A stretch of DNA of 36,237 bases, from NCBI GenBank assembly GCA_945952115.1, contig CAMFHA010000016.1, positions 1 to 36,237 of the forward strand. The letters run 5' to 3'. The notes under the pieces were generated by a model. It saw only the letters and a list, made by a program, of their open reading frames with translations, searched no databases and had not been told where the DNA came from. The DNA is from an uncultured Legionella sp. Lineage in GTDB: Bacteria; Pseudomonadota; Gammaproteobacteria; Legionellales; Legionellaceae. Shown piece by piece: positions 26,684 to 33,876 of the stretch (the stretch's first letter is position 1; each line of letters opens with the position of its first letter). Both the position numbers and the translations under genes were made by a program.

Positions 26684-27228
26684 GTAAAGGAAAGCCGATT
26701 TTGAGCCTCTTCAGCTTCATTAATTTCCATTGTGGTTTTTCTAAAAGTTTGAAATCGTGCTTTTAAACTAGTATTCATAGTGTTGATATCGAGGGTCGTT
26801 TCTGGGGAGTATTCAATGGTTTGGCAAAGGTCATTCAATAAATCTTTAATGCTAGTCCATAAAACAGGTTCTGCAATAATATGGTGAAAATTGTTCTTTA
26901 ATATGGTTGTACATTTTTGTTTAAAAGAGAACTCTTCTGTATTATTAATATATTTTCCATTAGTCTTATTTAAAAAATCCAGTAGAGCGTAGGATAAATC
27001 TTTGGTCATATCTAATACATGAACATCCTTATTATTTTGGAAGGTTCCACTAAAATTATTTAATGCCAAAGCAAAATTATAAACTGCATTAAAGGACGCT
27101 TGTTTTGGTTTTGGAGTAATAATAAAACGGTATTCTACTCGTTCCAGAGCGACTTTAATTTGATCTTTAATTTTTTGATGCAAAATGCTCACTTCATTAA
27201 TATCCTTGTTATTTATCACCAGCAGCAT
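26680..27228 (-). CDS. Hypothetical protein at the end of the ubi operon
   Basis: A 182-aa protein that I do not recognise. It is predicted to be soluble, mostly helical and polar, with no signal peptide, membrane helix or catalytic motif. Its ATG lies inside ubiI, overlapping by 20 nt, so it is translated as the last gene of the ygfB-pepP-ubiH-ubiI transcript. Its stop overlaps that of the convergent receiver/PIG-L gene by 4 nt, leaving no room for a separate terminator. The overlap suggests long co-residence with ubiI, but no functional link to ubiquinone synthesis can be seen. Confidence 0.7.
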   Translation of the reverse strand: MLLVINNKDINEVSILHQKIKDQIKVALERVEYRFIITPKPKQASFNAVYNFALALNNFSGTFQNNKDVHVLDMTKDLSYALLDFLNKTNGKYINNTEEFSFKQKCTTILKNNFHHIIAEPVLWTSIKDLLNDLCQTIEYSPETTLDINTMNTSLKARFQTFRKTTMEINEAEEAQNRLSFT

Positions 27229-28366
27229 GATGTATGAACAAGCGCTTTAATGGCGTCAATTGATTACAGAAATTTAAACCTAAACCCCGTAAAAAGCGTA
27301 GAGGAGTTGAAGGAAAAGAAAAAAGTTGTTTAAATCCTTCCATCAATAAAATAGTTTGCCAAACAGCGTTTTTGCGTTCTCGCTGATAAGCCTTTAAAGC
27401 TTTTGTAGAATGAAGGGCTTTCTTATTGTTTTTTATTTGACGATACCAGGCTGCTACGTCTGCTAAACCAATATTTAAGCCGAGTCCCGCTAGAGGATGA
27501 ATGGTGTGCGCCGCATCTCCTAATAACAGCCAATTTTTTCCCACATATTCTTGCGCATGACGCATGGTTAAAGGGAATTGATGTCGGGTGCTCAGGAGGG
27601 TGCATTCTCCTAATTGATGCTCAAAAGCCAAGGAAAGGGCTTGATTAAACTCCTCTTCATTTAAGGCCATTAACTCTTTGGCATGAGAGAGTTCGGTGGA
27701 CCATACTATGGAGCATTGGTGAGGATCTTTTAATGGTAAGAACGCAAGGGGGCCATTAGGATGAAATACTTGATAAGCGGTTTGTTGATGTTCTTTTTGA
27801 GTTTGCACAGTCGCAATGATCGCTTGTTGCTTGTAAGACCAGCTCGTTAATGAGACATCTAAAAGTTGCCGTGTTGGAGAAGAGGCGCCATCAGCTACTA
27901 GGAGTAAATTAGCTTGCCAAGACTGTTCTTCACTAGCTACTTCAATCCCTTGCTCTAAGGATTGAATGCGGATCACTTTAGAATGCGGAAATAAGCTAAT
28001 ATTCGGCGATAAATGGACTTGTTTTAATAAGGCTGATTTTAAAACAGACTCTTCAATAATTGCTCCCAAAGAAGAGGACGCAATCATGCGAGAATCAAAA
28101 TCAATGAAGGCTTTATTCAGCGCATCCCAAACATGCATTTTTTGGTAAGGTGAAATTCTTTTTTCATTAAGGCTTACACCTAATTCATCTAATAAGGCTT
28201 GAGAAGCTTTATTAATAGCATAAACTCGTAGGTCTGGCTGTTCATCATTTATTTTGAGCGGACCGGCATCCACTAATGCCACTTTTAATTGGCAATGAGC
28301 CATAGCTAATGCTGCGGTTAAACCGACTACGCCACCGCCAATTATTACTAGTTCACAATGATTCAT
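27209..28366 (-). CDS. ubiI: Ubiquinone biosynthesis hydroxylase UbiI (VisC)
   Basis: A 385-aa flavoprotein monooxygenase of the UbiH/UbiF/VisC family. FAD-binding marks are the N-terminal IGGGVVGLTAALAMAH dinucleotide fold, ADGASSPTRQ, and the GDAAHTIHPLAGLGLNIGL motif near residue 280. UbiI hydroxylates C5 of the ubiquinone ring precursor in E. coli. It follows ubiH with a 14-nt overlap, as in the E. coli ygfB-pepP-ubiH-ubiI operon, and that order decides between ubiI and its paralogues. GAGGG precedes the ATG. Exact ring position is inferred from synteny, since family members differ little in motif. Confidence 0.85.
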   Translation of the reverse strand: MNHCELVIIGGGVVGLTAALAMAHCQLKVALVDAGPLKINDEQPDLRVYAINKASQALLDELGVSLNEKRISPYQKMHVWDALNKAFIDFDSRMIASSSLGAIIEESVLKSALLKQVHLSPNISLFPHSKVIRIQSLEQGIEVASEEQSWQANLLLVADGASSPTRQLLDVSLTSWSYKQQAIIATVQTQKEHQQTAYQVFHPNGPLAFLPLKDPHQCSIVWSTELSHAKELMALNEEEFNQALSLAFEHQLGECTLLSTRHQFPLTMRHAQEYVGKNWLLLGDAAHTIHPLAGLGLNIGLADVAAWYRQIKNNKKALHSTKALKAYQRERKNAVWQTILLMEGFKQLFSFPSTPLRFLRGLGLNFCNQLTPLKRLFIHHAAGDK

Positions 28367-29564
28367 TGTGCCCTCGTTGTTTTATTAAAGGAATTTCACA
28401 TACTAAATCAGGTATAATACCACTATAACCTTGGGCATAACGTGATAAACATTTTTTAAGAAAAGGACTGTTATCTAATAGGAGCAAACCTAAATCACGC
28501 GCTAAACCAACGCCAGGAATTCGACTAGTAAATAGTGATATGAGCGAATTGGTTAAACTTATAATATTTATTTGATCTTGCTCTCGCGTTTTAATATAAC
28601 AATCTAACATCTCTTTAGTTAAGCCGTATTCAGCAATGGTTTGAGCTAAAGCTGCGACATCTCTAAGGCCTAAATTAAAACCTTGTCCTGCAACAGGATG
28701 AAGTGTATGCGCTGCGTTGCCAATAAAAACTACCGGCCATTTGCTTTGTTGAGGCATAATCCATTGCTGTAAAGGATAAGAAAATCGACGACTTACTTTA
28801 ACCAAACGCCCTAAACGATAACCAAAGGCTTGTTGAACTTGTTGCAAAAATTTTTGATCAGTCATCTCCATACGTTCTTTTGCTTTTTCTGGTGACATAG
28901 CCCAAACTAAAGACATTTTTTTTTCAGACAGAGGTAGTAAAGCTAACGGTCCTTCTGGTGTAAAGCGTTCAAAGGCTTGATAATCATGGGGTTTAGTTAA
29001 AGCAATATTAGCAACAATAGCCTCTTGTTTGTATGATTTTTTTCGCACTGTTAATTGGCATAAAGTACGAAGAGAGGATTCTGTACCATCTGCTGCAACA
29101 ATTAATTGAGCCTTTATTCTGCGTTGGCCACTTGATGTTTCAAGAACTGCTTCTTGGGCATTTAAATCCAATTCCTTTAAAGTGGCTGGAGCCAAAAGCT
29201 GTTCTTTAATGAGTAATTGTTGAAGGGCTTGATTAATATAATACATCTCTATTACGTAGCCTAAAGGATTATCAGGCTTTGCTTCTAGTTTGGAACTACC
29301 AAAACGGTGTTGATCGGACACATGAATTAAACGGATAGGAGTGGCATACTCTTGCAATAAACTCCATACACCCAGCATGGATAAAATACGTACACTAGCT
29401 GGTGACAAGGCTAAGGAGCGCGCATCAAAATCTAGAGTGATTTTATCGTCTAAAGGGCGCCGCTCTACTAATAAGCAGTGATACCCCAGCTCGCGCAAAG
29501 CCAGCATTAAGCTTGCGCCGGTTAGTCCTCCGCCAATAATGAGTATGTCTACTTGCTCAGCCAC
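28353..29564 (-). CDS. ubiH: 2-polyprenyl-6-methoxyphenol hydroxylase UbiH
   Basis: A 403-aa FAD-dependent monooxygenase. It has the IIGGGLTGASLMLAL nucleotide fold at residues 9-23, DFDARSLALSPAS with the Arg-Ala-Leu segment typical of UbiH, VAADGTESSLR, and GNAAHTLHPVAGQGFNLGLRD near residue 290. UbiH hydroxylates C1 of the polyprenylphenol ring in the ubiquinone pathway and works with UbiI and other Ubi proteins in a soluble complex. The start overlaps the end of pepP by 8 nt and the end overlaps ubiI by 14 nt, indicating tight translational coupling. Confidence 0.9.
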   Translation of the reverse strand: MAEQVDILIIGGGLTGASLMLALRELGYHCLLVERRPLDDKITLDFDARSLALSPASVRILSMLGVWSLLQEYATPIRLIHVSDQHRFGSSKLEAKPDNPLGYVIEMYYINQALQQLLIKEQLLAPATLKELDLNAQEAVLETSSGQRRIKAQLIVAADGTESSLRTLCQLTVRKKSYKQEAIVANIALTKPHDYQAFERFTPEGPLALLPLSEKKMSLVWAMSPEKAKERMEMTDQKFLQQVQQAFGYRLGRLVKVSRRFSYPLQQWIMPQQSKWPVVFIGNAAHTLHPVAGQGFNLGLRDVAALAQTIAEYGLTKEMLDCYIKTREQDQINIISLTNSLISLFTSRIPGVGLARDLGLLLLDNSPFLKKCLSRYAQGYSGIIPDLVCEIPLIKQRGHNESL

Positions 29565-30864
29565 GCATTAAGGCCTCAATCTCTGTAACGTCTACTGGTA
29601 GGCCTGCTGTAAGTACTTCATGCCCTGTAGAAGTGACTAAGATGTCATCTTCAATACGAACACCTATATTCCACCAACGTTTATCAACATTGGGAATAGT
29701 ATTGCTAATATACAAGCCAGGTTCGACTGTTAATACCATTCCTTCTTCAAGCGGTCGCCACTCATTATTAATTTTATAGCGGCCTGCATCATGAACATCT
29801 AGACCAAGCCAATGCCCAGAATTATGCATATAAAAAGGTTTATAAGCTTCTTTTTCAATTAATTCCTCTACTGAGCCTTGTAGAATACCCAAATCACATA
29901 AGCCCGCTGTTAAAATACGAATAATGATCAGTTGAATTTGATTCCAAGCTAAACCTGGTTTAATCGCATTAATACCAGCTTTTTGTGCTTTGAGTACTAA
30001 TTCATAAATAGCGCGTTGCTCTTGAGTAAATTGACCATTGATGGGAAAAGTTCTTGTGATATCTGCCGCATAATTTTCATATTCGCCACCTGCATCAATA
30101 AGAACAAGCTCACCTTGGCATAAAGGCTTATTATTTTCTGTATAATGAAGAATGCAGGTATTTTCGCTGCTACCTACAATAGGATCATAGGCTACACTAC
30201 GACATCCTTGGCGAGTAAATTCATAAATTAATTCTGCTTCCAATTCCCATTCATTTTTTGCTGAAGCACAAGCTCGCATCGCTTTTTTATGAGCTTCTAC
30301 AGAAATTTCTGCTGCTCGTCGCATTAAGGTTATTTCGGCTTCACTTTTAAATAAACGCATTTCACTTAAAATAGGTTCTAAATCATTAAGATTATCAGGT
30401 GCTTTAATCCCTTTTCTTACTTGGGCCTTAACCTGCATTAATGCATCCATAATTTGACGCTCTAGCGAAGCATTTTTACCAAAAGAATAATAAAGGCCAT
30501 CTATTCCCATCAATAATTTAGGTAATTCATTGGCGAGATCATGGATTGAAAAAGAGCTATCCATGCCTAATTGTGTCACGGCTGCTTCTTGCCCTAAACG
30601 CTTTCCTGTCCATTGTTCTTCAGCAGAATTTCTTGGGCGGTTAAATAAAATACTTCGGCTGCATTTCTCAGAGGTAATCAGAAGTAGGGTATCCGGCTCA
30701 TTAAAACCAGTTAAATAATAAAAATCACTTTCCTGACGAAAACGATAATGAGCATCTCCATTGCGATGAAGCTCTTGTGCACCAGCAATCAGAGCGATAC
30801 TGTTTGTAGGTAATTGCGCAGCTAATTTTTTACGTCTTGTTTGATACTCTTGTTGACTGATCAT
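29557..30864 (-). CDS. pepP: Xaa-Pro aminopeptidase (aminopeptidase P)
   Basis: A 435-aa cytosolic metallopeptidase of family M24B, close to the E. coli length. The pita-bread catalytic domain shows the dinuclear metal ligands in order: LIDAGGE and ADITRTF (two Asp), HNSGHWLGLDVHD (His), TVEPGLY (Glu) and GVRIEDD (Glu). It removes an N-terminal residue next to proline. The N-terminal domain (YRFRQESDFYYLTGFNEPD) is typical of PepP. AAGGA lies upstream of the ATG, 14 nt after the ygfB stop, and the 3' end overlaps ubiH. Its conserved place beside ubiH is shared with E. coli, although the biochemical link is unclear. Confidence 0.93.
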   Translation of the reverse strand: MISQQEYQTRRKKLAAQLPTNSIALIAGAQELHRNGDAHYRFRQESDFYYLTGFNEPDTLLLITSEKCSRSILFNRPRNSAEEQWTGKRLGQEAAVTQLGMDSSFSIHDLANELPKLLMGIDGLYYSFGKNASLERQIMDALMQVKAQVRKGIKAPDNLNDLEPILSEMRLFKSEAEITLMRRAAEISVEAHKKAMRACASAKNEWELEAELIYEFTRQGCRSVAYDPIVGSSENTCILHYTENNKPLCQGELVLIDAGGEYENYAADITRTFPINGQFTQEQRAIYELVLKAQKAGINAIKPGLAWNQIQLIIIRILTAGLCDLGILQGSVEELIEKEAYKPFYMHNSGHWLGLDVHDAGRYKINNEWRPLEEGMVLTVEPGLYISNTIPNVDKRWWNIGVRIEDDILVTSTGHEVLTAGLPVDVTEIEALMRG

Positions 30865-30878
30865 AGAAAATCCTTTTT

Positions 30879-31463
30879 TTAATGCGCTGTTCCAGAGCCG
30901 CTTTTTTTGTCTTTATACATCATCAAATCGCCATGTAAACGAATTACAGCCATGCGTGCATATTCCGTGACTTCCATTAAAGCGCGTTCATCATCTTCGT
31001 CCACATCAAGAGAATCATAATCCAATTCTGCAAATTCAACGAGATGCTGTAAAATATCTTGTGCGTCTTCTTCATTAAGATGTTCGATATCCACACCCGC
31101 TAAAGTAAGCCCTTGTGTAAATCCTTCGCACCATTCGCTAAAAGCCTTTGCTCGTTCTCGAAGCGGATCCTCATCTTTAGGTAATAATAAATTAAATCCT
31201 AAATCATAAGTACTAATTTGCTGTTGGCTAATGGAAAAAATTGAAAATAAAGACAGTAAGGCCTCTCGGCTTTCAGCACTTTTCTTGTTTTGTAGCAGCG
31301 CACGGACGTAAGATTCGCCTTGACGATCAGCGCCAGCACATAAATAACCACAAAGAAGGCCATGTAATTCACTTGCTGATATTTGTAGTGATAAAGCAGC
31401 AATAGATTCTACAAAAACCTCATAATCTGGTAAATGTAAACTATCATGTTCAGTAGAGGGCAT
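30879..31463 (-). CDS. ygfB: YgfB/UPF0149 family protein
   Basis: A 194-aa acidic protein of the UPF0149 (YgfB/YecA) family. Marks are SASELHGLLCGYLCAGA (residues ~30-46), FSEWCEGFTQGLTLAG (~107-122) and the Asp/Glu-rich C-terminal half (DVDEDDERAL, EYARMAVIRLH). Family members are mostly helical; the Pseudomonas homologue has been described as a regulator, but no role is set for this lineage. It is the first gene of the pepP-ubiH-ubiI operon and diverges from zapA, exactly as in E. coli. No signal peptide or membrane segment is present. Confidence 0.9.
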   Translation of the reverse strand: MPSTEHDSLHLPDYEVFVESIAALSLQISASELHGLLCGYLCAGADRQGESYVRALLQNKKSAESREALLSLFSIFSISQQQISTYDLGFNLLLPKDEDPLRERAKAFSEWCEGFTQGLTLAGVDIEHLNEEDAQDILQHLVEFAELDYDSLDVDEDDERALMEVTEYARMAVIRLHGDLMMYKDKKSGSGTAH

Positions 31464-31807
31464 GTAAAAACCTGATTATAAAATGACTAATGATAACTAA
31501 TTTACAACAAAGGTTCTATACCCTTAAAGAAAACCTCTAAAGAAAACAAAATACCCTTATTGCCACGTTTAGATTCTTCACTTTATTGTAGAGCATAGTC
31601 TACAAATTTTTATACTTGGTTACCTTCTCACTCGGCTTCAGTCAGGTATTGGTGTATCCTCCTGCGCCACATTCAAATGCATTTCGTCTAAAATTTTGTG
31701 GGGTAATGCTATATTAAGTCGATTTTTACTAAAATGGGTTAATTATTTGCCGATACGCGACAAAATTGATACTATTTAACGAGATAATGCTCCGATTAAG
31801 GCATAAA
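31464..31807. other. Divergent intergenic region between ygfB and zapA
   Basis: These 344 bp hold the promoters of two divergent transcripts. A 7-bp inverted repeat TTGTAGA/TCTACAA (31586-31592 and 31599-31605) is followed on the plus strand by ATTTTTAT, so it could be a weak terminator or an operator. A minus-strand frame between TAA 31743 and TGA 31638 reads protein-like; its only ATG (31682) gives 14 codons (MHLNVAQEDTPIPD). No tRNA is visible, and 6S RNA, which often adjoins zapA, could not be supported here. Confidence 0.5.
31747..31775 (+). promoter_or_regulatory. Candidate zapA promoter
   Basis: TTGCCG (31747-31752), a 17-nt spacer and TACTAT (31770-31775) match four of six bases at each hexamer. 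The predicted start near 31782 leaves about 26 nt before the zapA ATG, with TAAGG as ribosome site. Confidence 0.4.
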
Positions 31808-32128
31808 ATGACTAACATTAAGACCTGTACAATAAAAATTTTGAATAAATCCTATCAAATTAAATGTCCCGAAAGTGAAGAAGCTACTCTTCTTTTAGCT
31901 GCAGCTAAACTTAATGAAAAAATTATGGTTCATAAAAATAAATGTAACCATTTAGATAATATGCAAACCTTGCTTCTGGCCGCACTTGATGTTAGTCATG
32001 AATTAATTATTTGTAAAACAGAACAAGAGCAACAACGATATCAAGTAAATCAATTTATTAGTTCTTTAGAAAGTAAAATAAATAAAACAATCAGTGGTGA
32101 TATTTATCATATTCCTGCCACTGATTAA
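31808..32128 (+). CDS. zapA: Cell division protein ZapA
   Basis: A 106-aa protein of the ZapA family, which bundles FtsZ protofilaments at the division ring. The N-terminal part TCTIKILNKSYQIKCPESEEATLLLAAAKLNEKI matches the globular ZapA head (the known I-x-G/N-K-x-Y/F-x-I-x-C layout). The second half is a helical coiled coil (LLLAALDVSHELI and onward) that dimerises. I choose ATG 31808 because TAAGG lies 6 nt upstream; longer in-frame starts (ATG 31787 or TTG 31766) would add an unconserved extension. It diverges from ygfB and is 44 nt upstream of the glutamate-synthase-like gene, possibly co-transcribed. Confidence 0.9.
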   Translation: MTNIKTCTIKILNKSYQIKCPESEEATLLLAAAKLNEKIMVHKNKCNHLDNMQTLLLAALDVSHELIICKTEQEQQRYQVNQFISSLESKINKTISGDIYHIPATD

Positions 32129-32172
32129 GACGAGCTCATTATAAATAATATAGTGTATTAAAAGGATTTTTT

Positions 32173-33750
32173 ATGCGACGACAATGGTATTTAGGTTTTG
32201 GAATAGTTTTACTTGTTTTTTTAGCTTTTCTTATCATGCTGCATGATCTACGTTGGTTTTTTGTATTTATTACACCGATTGTAGTGTTATGGATTTATGA
32301 TTTACTACAAAAGCAACATACTTTATTGCGCAATTTCCCGGTTTTAGGACATGTGCGTTATTTCTTAGAATTTGTGCGTCCTGAGATTCAACAATATTTT
32401 ATTGCCACTGATGAAAGTGAGCTTCCTTTTAATCGTGAAAGTCGATCCCTGGTTTATCAGCGCGCCAAAAATGTTCGCGACACGATTCCTTTTGGAACAG
32501 AACGAGATATTTCCAGTGTGGGTTATACGTGGGCCTTACACTCTATGGTTCCTAAACATGCTTCAGAAGTTGAAAGTCGAATTTGGGTTGGTGGTCCGGA
32601 TTGCACTCAACCTTATTGTGCTTCTTTATTGAATATTTCTGCTATGAGTTTTGGATCTTTGTCAGCTAAGGCAATAATGGCGTTGAACAAAGGCGCACAA
32701 CTTGGAGGTTTTGCCCATAACACAGGCGAGGGAGGCTTAAGCTCATATCATTTACAAGGTGGAGATATTATTTTCCAAATAGGAACAGCTTACTTTGGTT
32801 GTCGCGATAATGAAGGGCGTTTTAGTGAAGAAGAGTTTAAAAAAGAAGCCCTTAGAAATGAAGTAAAGATGATTGAGCTTAAACTATCTCAAGGTGCAAA
32901 ACCTTCACATGGAGGTATTCTCCCTGCCGCTAAGTTAACGGAAGAAATTGCTCATGCACGAAAAGTACCAATGGGGCGAGATGTCTTATCGCCTATTGCT
33001 CATTCTGTTTTTGATACACCCATTGGACTTTTAGAGTTTATACAAAAATTGCGAAATCTTTCTGGTGGAAAACCTACTGGCTTCAAATTATGTTTGGGAC
33101 GTCGAGATGAATTTTTATCTATTTGTAAAGCGATGCTAAAAACAAACATTTTACCCGATTTCATTACTGTGGATGGAGCAGAAGGTGGAACGGGTGCTGC
33201 TCCTGAAGAATATAGTAATTTTATCGGCACTCCTTTAGAAGCAGGATTAGTGTATATTCATAATGCTCTGGTAGGAATCAATGTGCGTCATAAGATTCGA
33301 ATCATTTGTAGCGGTAAAGTTACCAATGGTTTTGATATGCTGTTTAATATCGCTTTAGGTGCGGATATGTGTAATTCAGCACGAGGTATGATGTTCGCTA
33401 CTGGTTGTATACAAAGTAAACAATGTAATGCCAATACTTGCCCAACAGGAATAGCTACACAAAATAAACGCCTCCAATATGGTCTCGTGGTGGATGAAAA
33501 AAAACATAATATTGCTAACTTCCATAAAAATACGATGAAAAGCTTTCAAGAAATGGTCGGTGCTTTAGGTTTAAATGATCCTTCTGATTTAAAGCCTTTT
33601 CATATTATGAGACGGGTAACGGTGGATGAAGTAAAACCTTTCAATAAAATTTATGATTATCTTGAGCCGGGACAGTTACTAGCTGACAATATTCCTGAAA
33701 GTTATAAACAGGACTGGAGTTATGCTACTGCAGAGGAGTTTCCTAAATAG
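32173..33750 (+). CDS. Membrane-anchored FMN-binding glutamate synthase-like protein
   Basis: A 525-aa protein. Two transmembrane segments occupy residues ~5-45, followed by a domain homologous to the FMN-binding synthase domain of GltB: MSFGSLSAKAIMALNKGA, NTGEGGLSSYH, the SQGAKPSHGG segment, ITVDGAEGGTGAAP and a Cys motif GCIQSKQCNANTCPTGIATQ that resembles the 3Fe-4S loop of glutamate synthase. It lacks the glutaminase domain, so it is not a complete glutamate synthase. Stand-alone proteins of this type are common but poorly characterised. AAAGGA lies 7 nt before the ATG. It is downstream of zapA on the same strand and may share its promoter. Confidence 0.88.
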   Translation: MRRQWYLGFGIVLLVFLAFLIMLHDLRWFFVFITPIVVLWIYDLLQKQHTLLRNFPVLGHVRYFLEFVRPEIQQYFIATDESELPFNRESRSLVYQRAKNVRDTIPFGTERDISSVGYTWALHSMVPKHASEVESRIWVGGPDCTQPYCASLLNISAMSFGSLSAKAIMALNKGAQLGGFAHNTGEGGLSSYHLQGGDIIFQIGTAYFGCRDNEGRFSEEEFKKEALRNEVKMIELKLSQGAKPSHGGILPAAKLTEEIAHARKVPMGRDVLSPIAHSVFDTPIGLLEFIQKLRNLSGGKPTGFKLCLGRRDEFLSICKAMLKTNILPDFITVDGAEGGTGAAPEEYSNFIGTPLEAGLVYIHNALVGINVRHKIRIICSGKVTNGFDMLFNIALGADMCNSARGMMFATGCIQSKQCNANTCPTGIATQNKRLQYGLVVDEKKHNIANFHKNTMKSFQEMVGALGLNDPSDLKPFHIMRRVTVDEVKPFNKIYDYLEPGQLLADNIPESYKQDWSYATAEEFPK

Positions 33751-33784
33751 CTTTTGGCTCTGTTATAGCTCTAAAAGGTTTTTG
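33751..33784 (+). terminator. Weak candidate terminator after the glutamate synthase-like gene
   Basis: CTTTTGG (33751-33757) can pair with CTAAAAG (33771-33777), including one G-U, around a 13-nt loop, and GTTTTTG follows. It begins directly after the stop codon. The stem is AT-rich and the loop large, so strength is doubtful. Confidence 0.3.
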
Positions 33785-33876
33785 ATTGTCAAAAAATAGC
33801 GCGATGTGTGTTTTAAAGAATCGGTGTTTGTGCTATATATGTAGCTATAACTTAATTTATTTGTAGCCGGTGAACC

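Noticed and set aside
31475..31480. TATAAT on the minus strand as the ygfB -10
   Set aside because: It is only about 12 nt from the ygfB start codon, leaving no room for a leader with a ribosome site, and no -35 lies at proper spacing.
31620..31690. Possible 6S RNA on the minus strand
   Set aside because: The string GAATGTGGCGC matches part of E. coli 6S as I recall it, and 6S often adjoins zapA. However, no downstream CACATTC partner or long closing stem exists, so the 6S fold cannot form.
31766..31807. Longer ZapA starting upstream of ATG 31808
   Set aside because: The extension does not resemble ZapA and would reach into the candidate promoter; TAAGG supports ATG 31808.
33851..33860. PmrA-like box (CTTAATTT) before the J-domain gene
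   Set aside because: It lies only about 20 nt from the start codon, downstream of any likely -10, and such AT-rich octamers are common here.
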